Assembly: GCA_945957605.1 (NCBI GenBank)
Contig: CAMFLR010000021.1
Location: 1 to 64,000 of the forward strand
Direction: 5' to 3'
Source of the DNA: an uncultured Isosphaeraceae bacterium
Lineage (GTDB): Bacteria > Planctomycetota > Planctomycetia > Isosphaerales > Isosphaeraceae
Length of the DNA stretch: 64,000 nucleotides
The first letter of the stretch is position 1. Each line of letters opens with the position of its first letter. Positions 57,601 through 64,000 of this stretch are shown piece by piece. The notes under the pieces were generated by a model. That model ran no database searches. It was not told the origin of the DNA and saw nothing but the letters and a program-made list of their open reading frames with translations. The translations under genes and the position numbers were made by a program.

Positions 57601-57780
57601 CCTCCGGTCGCCAAGTGGCTCGTCCGGTTGGGGCTGACGGAAGTGAATCGCGTGAAGGACTGGAAAAACGAGTTGCGCGGATTGGATGATGTTCCGATCA
57701 ACATCGTGCGCGATCGATCGCTGTTCGTGGAACGGTTGCGATCGGAGATGAATACGCTCCTTAAAGAGCAGCTTACCTGA
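54601..57780 (+). CDS. GAP1-like (GTPase-associated protein 1) large protein
   Basis: The 1059-residue protein has an N-terminal domain opening QIYYTQCPMGYGLGASNGFQ, like the GAP1-N2 domain described for GTPase-centred conflict systems. The region ending PRSLRADLTFSTFHDRP (about residues 205-225) resembles the GAP1 middle domain. The remaining 800 residues are mostly helical with no family I recognise; WWDHDRVPGSVNDMRDAFARL is a late conserved-looking patch. GTG 54601 has AAGGA six bases upstream; ATG 54607 is second choice. It follows the vWA gene. No GTPase lies in the window's neighbourhood. Assignment is by pattern memory only. Confidence 0.6.
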   Translation: MFMEQIYYTQCPMGYGLGASNGFQIKRRSEGYPVSSDFRHLGLRAYPGGGRVLAPATLRYKHDDTRYEIAFLSPRAFEYETEGGTSGSRLWGRPGGHFAHGILLDRTEFDAIDRWPAGLFDSAIWIRSDPVPTLTQPEGQQGPAQVTLSREALLDRRTAWQACSALLPRADLIAGLLTAIAQAALESRTLFLIDEPDRLAPLIELLTWVFPRSLRADLTFSTFHDRPEELPGYRIHGTIATARPNRQILLTQGFIADVKSGQIEPPIEPASWARLVAGWLQTGEFETLTRWAAIVEASASRYGATPWMGERLVRAAEFVELVGTAAPAVEWPRFRSLVDWIPEGALRNEWANAHPPEWWLSGSSFDESARASLVRQAGFAASWKGEKAAGWGKVVSRVFANAPGSERLQASLVFWKTAPNEGARIAFLRADREHSPLAIWTAIRKRLEAELPADSETLLALDTEEAVATACEGKFDSLDRLIDRSLATGKPPVNFLSAIAAEMRLHQGSTDRIATRLGRLLESPDAANWALRQDVPEAWLGPRLRRLFADADTRDEWNSLILATPSDHLPQLARTVLEIASESGMADEAFVWGVEDILLRLPESQRPSDNRWPGTYLDRMRSDLRLIARLRGNESPSPEIRRWFKAASERGELDRTHKKRIEHVGTLAKTLAAQAPAPLDELELARIPAVDRAEVLKRWLTQGRPNIEQLLESCGDAWAESFLAGAEEMPELAKAIAGAPFLRHHVDRPERWLQNVLAVCRRLQPQVDETTGLSEDNLVSHVVAATADPGIRTQATWRLLEYLVTQEFTKRTIGEAFRADLARRDPVASAEVVEAWDKATTKLPPANSYFWETVLNLCDSRRLKVVVGTHGVWLANQNLVLPWWDHDRVPGSVNDMRDAFARLIAFAPIEGAMLANTRTWMNGDAKAGTRPWLSLRGRARWDWIYRLSDEVFNDNITDKTRAWNVFNWRNLDPDDLTLDEKHALIAWVIYKIKDPSEFQIPPVAKWLVRLGLTEVNRVKDWKNELRGLDDVPINIVRDRSLFVERLRSEMNTLLKEQLT

Positions 57781-57893
57781 TGCGCCGTTTCGCGAGGCCG
57801 TTTGATCGAGTAGATTAGACTCCCAATAACCGTTCGGTCTGCCTGCGTTGGCGTGAGAGGCAGGACTGATTTTGGATCAGGGGGTGGTCGGTC

Positions 57894-58892
57894 ATGGCGG
57901 CACAGGCGAAGGGGCGGCCCGTTGTGGGCGTGGATCTCGGCGGCACGAAGATCCTCACGGGCGTGGTCGCCGACGGCAAGACCATTCTTAGCCGTGCCAA
58001 GCGCCCCACTCCGGCCCGCGAAGGCGCCGAGGCGATCTCTCGCGCCATCGTGGAAAGCGTCGATGAGGCAATCGCCAGCGCAGGACTCACGCGCGAAGCG
58101 ATTGCTGGCGTTGGCATCGGCTCTCCCGGCCCGCTCGACTCAGACACCGGCGTGATTCTCTTCAGCTCGAATCTGTCGGTCGAAAACTTCCCGATCGCAC
58201 CGGAGCTGGCCAAAACGCTCGACAAGCCGGTGTTTCTCTGGAACGACGTCCGCGTCGGCGGCTACGGCGAATATCGCCTGGGCGCAGGTGTGGGGCATCG
58301 CAACATCCTCTGCGCGTTCGTCGGCACCGGAGTCGGCGGCTGCCTGATCATTGACGGCAAGATCGTCAACGGCTCGACCGGCAACGCGGGTGAGATTGGA
58401 CACGTGGTCGTCAAGGCAGGCGGGCCGAGCTGCAATTGCGGTAATCGCGGCTGCCTCGAAGCCTATTCCAGCCGCACCGCCATCGCCAGGCGCATCGTCA
58501 AGGCGGTCCGCAAAGGACATTCGACGATTCTGGCGAGCAAGGTCGACAAGAAGTCGGGCCGACTCAAGAGTGGCGATCTCGCGGCCGCAGTCGCCGCGAA
58601 TGATCCCGTCGCGCTCAAAGAAGTGCAGCGGTCTGCACATTATCTAGGCATTGGTTTGGGTGGACTGGTCAACGTGTTCGGTCCCGAGATCGTTGTCATC
58701 GGCGGTGGCGTGACCGAAGCGCTCGGTCAGCCGTTCGTCGATCTCATCACGACATCGCTCCGAAAGATCGTTCTCGTCGATCCCAATCAGACGATCAAGA
58801 TCGTTCCCGCCTCGCTGGGAGACGACGCTGGAGTGCTGGGCGCAGCGCTTCTGGCCAAGGAAAAGATCGCGCATCTGGCCAAGGAAGGTTGA
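57894..58892 (+). CDS. ROK-family glucokinase
   Basis: The 332-residue protein has the ATP-binding DLGGTK (about 13-18), GVGIGSPGPLD and NDVRVGGYGEYRLGAG with the catalytic Asp. AFVGTGVGGCLIIDG and the ROK zinc-binding pair follow, the histidine in EIGHVVV and CNCGNRGCLE. It should phosphorylate glucose or a close sugar with ATP. It stands alone after the GAP1-like gene. Confidence 0.92.
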   Translation: MAAQAKGRPVVGVDLGGTKILTGVVADGKTILSRAKRPTPAREGAEAISRAIVESVDEAIASAGLTREAIAGVGIGSPGPLDSDTGVILFSSNLSVENFPIAPELAKTLDKPVFLWNDVRVGGYGEYRLGAGVGHRNILCAFVGTGVGGCLIIDGKIVNGSTGNAGEIGHVVVKAGGPSCNCGNRGCLEAYSSRTAIARRIVKAVRKGHSTILASKVDKKSGRLKSGDLAAAVAANDPVALKEVQRSAHYLGIGLGGLVNVFGPEIVVIGGGVTEALGQPFVDLITTSLRKIVLVDPNQTIKIVPASLGDDAGVLGAALLAKEKIAHLAKEG

Positions 58893-59181
58893 CGTAGCGA
58901 TCGCGCACGACGGATGCAGATCGACGCGATCTCTGATCGCTCAACGGTGATGATTTGACTTCGTGTTGATCATCGAATGGGGGATGCTGCGCGCAAATTC
59001 ACAGCACCTTCACGGTTTGGCACGCCATTCGATGTTAAGGAAGTGTGCCAGGACCCCGACAAGAAGTCGGTTCGCTCCGAACGAGCATGCCCTCTGCAGC
59101 GTAAGGAGGGTATGGACAGTTGGAGCGAGTGTGGTTACTCTCACGGCCGGTGGCAACATCTTCACCATGGAACACATCTCC

Positions 59182-59481
59182 ATGAAGAAGGTCAAACGCT
59201 TCCGCTTGCATTCGAAAGCAGCCCGTCTCGAACGACACCTCGAAATCTGCTTCGACACGCGAAAACCCCGACGCATTCGTACTCGATCAGCCCGATATGC
59301 CGCCGCACTTGGCGAGCAACTCGGGCTGATTTCGCGTCCAAGGGTTTGCGCCTGGTGCCGCAAGCGGGCGAGGCTGCAGAGACACCACTGGGACTACGAT
59401 GAACCCCTCAACGTGACGTTCTTATGCGTTGATTGTCACCCGATAGCCGACGATATGGTGCTCCACGCAACGTCGGCCTGA
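59182..59481 (+). CDS. Small HNH-like zinc protein
   Basis: The 99-residue protein is strongly basic. Its second half reads RVCAWCRKRARLQRHHWDYDEPLNV, then FLCVDCHPIAD. The two Cys pairs and the central HHWDYDEPL motif match compact HNH-type domains common in phages. ATG 59182 (MKKVKRF) is preferred; the frame opens back to 58963 without any family-like sequence. No clear ribosome site is visible, and whether it cuts DNA is unknown. Confidence 0.6.
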   Translation: MKKVKRFRLHSKAARLERHLEICFDTRKPRRIRTRSARYAAALGEQLGLISRPRVCAWCRKRARLQRHHWDYDEPLNVTFLCVDCHPIADDMVLHATSA

Positions 59482-59499
59482 CGTTGTTGTGGTGCGATT

Positions 59500-61491
59500 T
59501 CAGGCGGGAAGCGTGCGGTCGCTTCGCGGCGGCGCGTCGGATTCGTGCGTCGTCGAAACACTCGGCGGCGCGACGGCCGGGAACTTGAACGCGAACGTCG
59601 TACCGCCGGATACACTCGATTGCCACGAGATCTCGCCGCCGACCTTCTCGGCGAATCGCGAGGCGCGAGGCAAGCCGAGTCCGAGCCCGCGTCCCGCCTG
59701 TCGGCCGCAGAAAAACGGATCGAAAAGATGAGCGGCCTCATGCGCGACGAGGCCGCGTCCCGTGTCTTTCACGAGCCAGCGAATCTGCCGCTCATCGCCG
59801 AGCGAGCCGACGGTGATCTGCCCGCCACTCGGCGTCGCTTCGAGCGCATTGCGAATGAGGATATCGGCGACGTGACGAAGCGCCTCGGGATCGGCCCAGA
59901 TGCGCAGGCCGGTGCTTTGCCGCGGATCACCCAGCAGGCGAACTCCGCGTGACTCAGCCTCGGCCTGGGCGTCTCGCACTGATGCGCGTAGAACGTCATC
60001 CACAACGCAGAGACGCGGGCGCGGCTCGGGTGGACGCGCGACGTACATCAGGTCGCGTAGAATCCGATGCGCCCGCTGTGCCTGAGTGACGATCGCTCGC
60101 AACGATCGCAGACTTTCGGCATCGTTGGCGCGAGTGAGCAGTAATTGAGCGCGGCCAAGAATGACTGCGAGTGGGTTGTTCAACTCATGGCCCGCGCCTG
60201 CTGCGAATTCGCCGAGTGCATCGAGCTTGGCGCGATGTCGCTCGGCTTCTTCGGTCTCTGCGCGAGTTCGGAGCGTGTCGATTGCGAGATCAAGCTGCTT
60301 GCGCAACCGCGCACGGTCGGCAACGAGTGCGGCCCACGTATCCCACGCCGCGAGCGTTTCGGTGGGCTCGTCGAGTTGGTCGATGTGCCAGAGATGCACT
60401 TCCGCAACGGCGCGGCCAGGCGTTCCCAGCGGCAGTCGAGTCGTGGCTGGTCTTGCAGGGGAGGCTGGGGCTTCCTGGCTCGGCTTCTCTGTGGCTGACG
60501 CATTCTCGACCCAGGCGATCTTCGCCGCGCTTACACCTGGCGCATCGCACCAGCCGAGCGCAACCCGATCGGCCCAGACCTCGGGACGTTCGTGAGGCGG
60601 AGTGTTTGCTAGCGCGGCAATAAGGCGATCCTGGCTTTCCTGACCCGCTTTCAGCTTCGCGGTCTGGACACGGAGCGCGGCATTTTCGCGGGTCAACCGT
60701 TCCTCTCGCGCAGTCGCGTCAGCTTCGACAAATTCGGCACCGCATCGCGACTGCACTTCCGCCATTAATAGCCGGATGCGCGGTTCGAGAGGTCCTCCCT
60801 CGCGCACTGATGCGCCCGACAGTGCCCAGGGTGTTTGTTCTGCGTAGGCGTGAGCTTGTTGAATGAACCGAAGTCGTTCTGGCTCTTGCGCATGGGCCGC
60901 GAGCAGGCCGGCGTGATCGTTGAAGAGCCACGTCGCGTCTTCGAGCAGCGGCTCGCCACCAATTCGCGCGGCAATTTCGCGCCCGAGCGAACTGACTTCG
61001 GTGCCCAGCGTTTCTAATTCATAGGCGCGGCGTTTGGGGCCGTCGGGGATTGCGAGCCAGGCGGCTAATCGCTCGGGCTCGACAGCCACAAGTGCCCAGA
61101 GGCCAAAACGATAGAGCAGGGCGGCCCGTGCGACGGCTCCAGGATCGCGATCGTTCGCTTCGCGCGCCAGACGACGCGCAGCCAGCGAAACCGCGACCGA
61201 ATTGCGCCAGAGCCGGCCGACTGCTTCTGCGGTTGTCGCAGGCAGCTTCCACCAGGGGGCCTCGGCGACGATTTCGAGCGGATTGGCCAAGCCGCAGAAG
61301 CGGGCGAGGGCCCAGCCGGGATCGAAATCGGTGCAGAGGGGGGCGGAATGGGCGCCCGGTTCGTCGTGATCGAGGGGGGCGGAGTCGATCACGGCCCGCG
61401 CCGATGTTGGGCGCAGCGGAAGCCCGCTCAGCCGCTCGAGCGAGCGGCGAAGGTCGTTAGGATTCACACCACGAACGGACTTTTGTCGCAC
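59500..61491 (-). CDS. Sensor histidine kinase with N-terminal HDOD-like domain
   Basis: The first 230 residues resemble an HDOD/HD-type domain (LWRNSVAVSLAARRLAREAND, ALLYRFGLWAL). A coiled coil and variable linker follow. The HisKA segment AGAGHELNNPLAVILGRAQLLL has the phosphorylated His, and an ATPase domain carries IRNALEATPSGG (N box), VKDTGRGL (G1) and GLGLGLPRASRFAEKVGG (G2). There is no membrane helix, so it is probably cytoplasmic. GTG 61491 has GGAGCC upstream. It lies 113 bases downstream of the response regulator. Confidence 0.88.
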   Translation of the reverse strand: MRQKSVRGVNPNDLRRSLERLSGLPLRPTSARAVIDSAPLDHDEPGAHSAPLCTDFDPGWALARFCGLANPLEIVAEAPWWKLPATTAEAVGRLWRNSVAVSLAARRLAREANDRDPGAVARAALLYRFGLWALVAVEPERLAAWLAIPDGPKRRAYELETLGTEVSSLGREIAARIGGEPLLEDATWLFNDHAGLLAAHAQEPERLRFIQQAHAYAEQTPWALSGASVREGGPLEPRIRLLMAEVQSRCGAEFVEADATAREERLTRENAALRVQTAKLKAGQESQDRLIAALANTPPHERPEVWADRVALGWCDAPGVSAAKIAWVENASATEKPSQEAPASPARPATTRLPLGTPGRAVAEVHLWHIDQLDEPTETLAAWDTWAALVADRARLRKQLDLAIDTLRTRAETEEAERHRAKLDALGEFAAGAGHELNNPLAVILGRAQLLLTRANDAESLRSLRAIVTQAQRAHRILRDLMYVARPPEPRPRLCVVDDVLRASVRDAQAEAESRGVRLLGDPRQSTGLRIWADPEALRHVADILIRNALEATPSGGQITVGSLGDERQIRWLVKDTGRGLVAHEAAHLFDPFFCGRQAGRGLGLGLPRASRFAEKVGGEISWQSSVSGGTTFAFKFPAVAPPSVSTTHESDAPPRSDRTLPA

Positions 61492-61604
61492 CGAGCCGGG
61501 CTCCTTCCCGTCGGTCCCGGCCAGAACTCATCGGGGCGGGCTCGATTCCACCCGCCCCAACGCGGCGATTGCTCGCCTCTCGGGGTTGGACTGGAACGGT
61601 CCGC

Positions 61605-62186
61605 TCAGCCGGTGGGGCCGGTCTCTATATCTAAGAGTCGGCAAACGCGACGAATCAATTCATCGATGTCGAGCGGCTTGTTGAGAAAATCGTCCGCGCC
61701 TGACGCTTTGAGCTCGGCGATCTTGTCCTCTTCGATCATACCGGAGATACAGATGATCTTGATGTCGGACATCGTCGCGTCGGCCCGGATAAGCTCGCAA
61801 ACTGCCTGACCGTTAATGTCGGGCAGCATGACGTCGAGAATGATCAGGTCGGGGTGATATTCCTTCGCCAGCATCCCCGCGCCGAAGCCGTTATTCACGA
61901 CGCGGGTCTCGAAACGCGCGTCGTTGGCGAGGACATCGGAGATCAAATCGACGACGGCTTGATCGTCGTCAACAATAAGGATCCGCCGCCGCCCGCTTTC
62001 CAGGGCGTCGGTCGGGATGTTGTTTTCCTTCATGAATCGGTAGAGCGCCTCGCGCGGGATTCGCCGAAAGCGCGAGCCCGGGACGCGAAAGCCGCGGAGC
62101 TGCCCTGAGTCGAAGCAGCGAATGATCGTCTGCTGGCTGACCTTGCAAATCTTCGCTGCTTCACCGGTCGTAAACACGGTCTTCAT
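61605..62186 (-). CDS. Response regulator with N-terminal MerR/excisionase-type HTH
   Basis: The 193-residue protein places a helix-turn-helix of the excisionase/MerR type first (residues 4-55: TTGEAAKICKVSQQTIIRCF, GSRFRRIPREALYRFMKEN). A receiver domain follows (about 67-188) with DDDQAVVDLI, the phospho-acceptor in LIILDVMLPD, ICISGM and the Lys in FLNKPLD. Most response regulators have the opposite order. ATG 62186 (MKTVFTTGEAAK) is favoured over 62207. A consensus promoter lies about 230 bases upstream. It pairs with the downstream histidine kinase. Confidence 0.9.
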   Translation of the reverse strand: MKTVFTTGEAAKICKVSQQTIIRCFDSGQLRGFRVPGSRFRRIPREALYRFMKENNIPTDALESGRRRILIVDDDQAVVDLISDVLANDARFETRVVNNGFGAGMLAKEYHPDLIILDVMLPDINGQAVCELIRADATMSDIKIICISGMIEEDKIAELKASGADDFLNKPLDIDELIRRVCRLLDIETGPTG

Positions 62187-62705
62187 GGTCGGATACGCCC
62201 TCTCCAACGAGCGCCTGGGCCTGGTCGCTCCTCCGCCCCCGGCGAGCCCACCTCGGATGGGTCAAGCGCCGTGTGCCCGGTCATCCTCCGTAACGAGCCG
62301 GCTCCGAATAGAACAGATCGACCGGCCCGAGAAGCACGTCTCGGACCAAGTCAAGCGTTCTCGCGAACCAGAACCGGTAGATTTTACGGAACCTAACAGG
62401 TTTACCAGAATTGCCAACACGACGAATTATAATGCGCCTTCCCAGCCTGTCAACATAAATACGACACGCGTCAGGCACCCAGAGCGCGGGGATTTCGACA
62501 CCTCATCAATTGCCCCATAATCGCCGGACGTTGGGGCGACCTGGACGGTGTCGATCGAGTGGGTAATTCGTGTCAGGCGATATTTATCGGCGATCGTTGA
62601 TTTGTAAAGCATGCTCTGCTCCGCGTGCTTGCCTGTCGCTTCGGTGTCGTTAGACTGGTCGCACTGATCTTCCCGCCTTCACGAACCCCAGCAAGGACCC
62701 CGAAC
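62187..62705. other. Divergent intergenic region holding the regulator promoter
   Basis: About 520 bases separate the response regulator (minus) from the DUF1080 gene (plus). It holds the consensus promoter at 62426-62453 and, from it, a roughly 230-nt untranslated leader with no recognised riboswitch. An AAGGACC at 62692-62698 is the ribosome site of the DUF1080 gene. Confidence 0.5.
62426..62453 (-). promoter_or_regulatory. Consensus sigma70 promoter of the response regulator operon
   Basis: On the minus strand TTGACA (62448-62453) and TATAAT (62426-62431) are exact consensus hexamers with a 16-bp spacer. It points toward the response regulator start at 62186, with transcription expected to begin near 62419. 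Confidence 0.75.
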
Positions 62706-63389
62706 GTGCCCCACCTCTCTCGGCCCGCGCTCTTCCTTTCTCTCACGATCGCCACCGTCGCGTTCGGGCAGGACGTTAAACTGAGCGACGAGACGCTCGG
62801 CCAGAAGCCGCCCGACGGTGCCACCGTCCTCTTCGGCGACAGCATCAAAGGTTGGGTCAAGAAGGGAAGCGACGAACTTGCCACCTGGCCCGTCAAGGAC
62901 GGCATCCTCACAGTGAAGGGTGGCGACATCCAGACGAAAGAGAAGTTTGGAGACTTCCAACTTCACGTCGAATTTAACATCCCCTACATGCCAGACAAAA
63001 CCGGCCAGGCTCGCGGCAATAGCGGCGTTTATTTGGGCGGGATTCACGAGCTTCAGGTCCTCGACTCGTACGGCCTCAAGCTCCAGAGCAACGACTGCGG
63101 CGCCATTTACCAGCAGATCATTCCCAGCGTGAATGCTTGCAAGCCGCCGCTTCAGTGGCAGACCTACGACATCACGTTCCACGCAGCGAAGGTGAAGGAC
63201 GGCAAGGTCGAGAAGAAAGCCCGCCTCACCGTCATCCACAACGGCGTGAAGACGATCGACGACAAGGAAATCAACCCCACGCCCGGCGGCGTCGGCGGTC
63301 TCAAGCCCGGCGACAAGGGTCCGCTTATGCTGCAGGACCACGGCAACGCGGTGCAGTACCGCAACATCTGGATCAAACCGCTCGACTGA
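62706..63389 (+). CDS. Secreted DUF1080 (3-keto-disaccharide hydrolase-like) protein
   Basis: The 227-residue protein has a signal peptide (FLSLTIATVAFGQ, about 8-20). The DUF1080 beta-sandwich follows: GATVLFGDSIKGWVKKGSDELATWPVKDG-like start, LHVEFNIPY, GNSGVYLGGIHELQVLDSYG, WQTYDITFHAAK and PLMLQDHGNAVQYRNIWI. Members cleave 3-keto-glycosides or bind glycans. GTG 62706 with AAGGACC upstream was chosen; the frame is open back to 62625. Confidence 0.88.
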   Translation: MPHLSRPALFLSLTIATVAFGQDVKLSDETLGQKPPDGATVLFGDSIKGWVKKGSDELATWPVKDGILTVKGGDIQTKEKFGDFQLHVEFNIPYMPDKTGQARGNSGVYLGGIHELQVLDSYGLKLQSNDCGAIYQQIIPSVNACKPPLQWQTYDITFHAAKVKDGKVEKKARLTVIHNGVKTIDDKEINPTPGGVGGLKPGDKGPLMLQDHGNAVQYRNIWIKPLD

Positions 63390-63409
63390 GTTTGGCGGTA
63401 AAAGCAATG

Positions 63410-63460
63410 ATGGCCGGCTCGCTCCACGATCTTAGGTGGAGTGAGTCGGCCATGTGATTT
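63410..63460 (+). terminator. Hairpin after the DUF1080 gene
   Basis: ATGGCCGGCTCGCTCCAC (63410-63427) pairs with 63436-63453 with two G-T or mismatched positions, followed by TGATTTT. It lies 21 bases past the stop codon. Confidence 0.65.
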
Positions 63461-63494
63461 TGGCGACGGCGCATATGCTTTGTCGTACCAAAGA

Positions 63495-63545
63495 TCTTGG
63501 ATCGTGTGGCTGAGGCTGGAGTGAGCGAAGTGAATGAAGCCCCAG
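63495..63545. repeat. Repeat family A, copy 2
   Basis: A second copy of the 51-bp element at 41028-41078, in the same orientation relative to the preceding gene. It lies 106 bases past the DUF1080 stop. Confidence 0.75.
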
Positions 63546-63650
63546 GGTTAAGGCTTTCGCCCTTCAACCACGATCACTCTGTCGCGCACGGTAATCTACC
63601 GCTGGGCCCTCGATAACCTCGTAACTACGGACCTCGTCGTTGCGCGATTC

Positions 63651-63770
63651 GACCGCTCTGCGGCCATTTAACATTATAAGCGTGAATTCGCTTGTAGGTC
63701 TTCACGTACCAAATTGATAAGAATGACCGCGAAACGGTCGAATCGCGTGACAACGCAGAGCGTAGTCACG
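63651..63770. repeat. Repeat families C and B, second cluster
   Basis: 63651-63669 is the reverse complement form of the AAATGGCCGC motif also found at 35005 and 41160. 63746-63770 is a 25-bp palindrome (arms CGTGAC and GTCACG) related to 41187-41211. Confidence 0.55.
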
Positions 63771-63929
63771 AGTGACCCTCATAAGTACTATAGAGATCAA
63801 AATCTAAATTGAATATAAAATTTGAACAATTTTTCAAGTAATGAACGAGGCGGAGGCGTTCCGTCGCCGCCGCCCAACTTGATGCGGGTGGACGCTGGGG
63901 GGATTTGCCCGGTTAACTGGCTTGTCTGA

Positions 63930-64000
63930 TTAGACGGTAGCCTTGATGGCCGCCAGGGCTGCGTCGTAGTTCGGCTCGCTGGCGATTTCCGGAACGATCT
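63930..64000 (-). CDS. 3' end of a gene leaving the window
   Basis: On the minus strand the last 22 codons read toward ASEPNYDAALAAIKATV, followed by TAA at 63930-63932. The codon choice is that of a real gene. Too little is visible to name the product. Confidence 0.5.
   Translation of the reverse strand, partial: IVPEIASEPNYDAALAAIKATV

Larger units (their letters stand above)
63390..63929. other. Repeat-rich, partly AT-rich intergenic region
   Basis: About 540 bases hold a hairpin, repeat A (63495-63545), repeat C inverted (63651-63669) and repeat B (63746-63770). A strongly AT-rich tract follows at about 63785-63845. No gene is supported. Confidence 0.55.

Overview
The window looks like a chromosome segment of a planctomycete (phylum Planctomycetota), GC-rich and Gram-negative in envelope genes. 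The pointers are two DUF1080 (3-keto-disaccharide hydrolase-like) secreted proteins, an Uma2 endonuclease, a Tat-exported aldo/keto reductase, a Ser/Thr kinase paired with an FHA-cyclase, NAD-type isocitrate dehydrogenase, duplicated GroEL and many small palindromic intergenic repeats. This assignment is inference from gene content; no rRNA, tRNA or CRISPR array was seen.

Layout. 0-5 kb: an HdeD-like membrane protein, an MFS transporter with an unusual lipoyl-like insert, a small lipoprotein, YraN and a six-EF-hand secreted protein. 4.8-14 kb: a membrane-embedded alpha/beta hydrolase, then (minus strand) ribosomal protein S1, a Cache-type receptor Ser/Thr kinase overlapping an FHA-GAF nucleotidyl cyclase, and a methyltransferase. 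14-22.5 kb (minus): polA, coaE, rho, Uma2, ribH and two small conserved genes. 22.7-24.4 kb: a secreted hydrolase-DUF1080 fusion.

24.4-36.2 kb (minus) is a lipid A / LPS core block: lpxK, a deoxyhypusine-synthase-like protein, a GT9 heptosyltransferase-like gene, an epimerase, a GT39-like membrane protein, a Kdo/WaaP-type kinase, a GT4, a sugar nucleotidyltransferase and PlsY fused to a beta-propeller. Many joints are four-base ATGA overlaps, so the genes are probably translated as coupled pairs. NAD-isocitrate dehydrogenase lies upstream.

36.4-41 kb (plus): an Mpo1-like protein, a TolC-type outer-membrane lipoprotein and a Tat-exported aldo/keto reductase. 41.2-47.7 kb (minus) is a protein-quality block: groEL, groES, a second groEL, dnaJ, grpE, an FmdB zinc ribbon and yacG. 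48.2-51.8 kb (plus): two tandem paralogous zinc-ribbon membrane proteins, the second coupled to a secreted esterase. 51.9-57.8 kb (plus): a lipoprotein, a membrane-anchored vWA protein and a 1059-residue protein resembling GAP1 (GTPase-associated protein 1); this is the best candidate for a poorly described system. The right end holds a ROK sugar kinase, a small HNH-like protein, a two-component pair with an inverted-order regulator (preceded by a consensus sigma70 promoter), a DUF1080 protein, a repeat-rich intergenic stretch and the 3' tip of a gene leaving the window.

Several intergenic regions (33.66-33.75, 34.85-35.06, 41.03-41.21 and 63.4-63.8 kb) carry short palindromic repeats from families that recur within the window.
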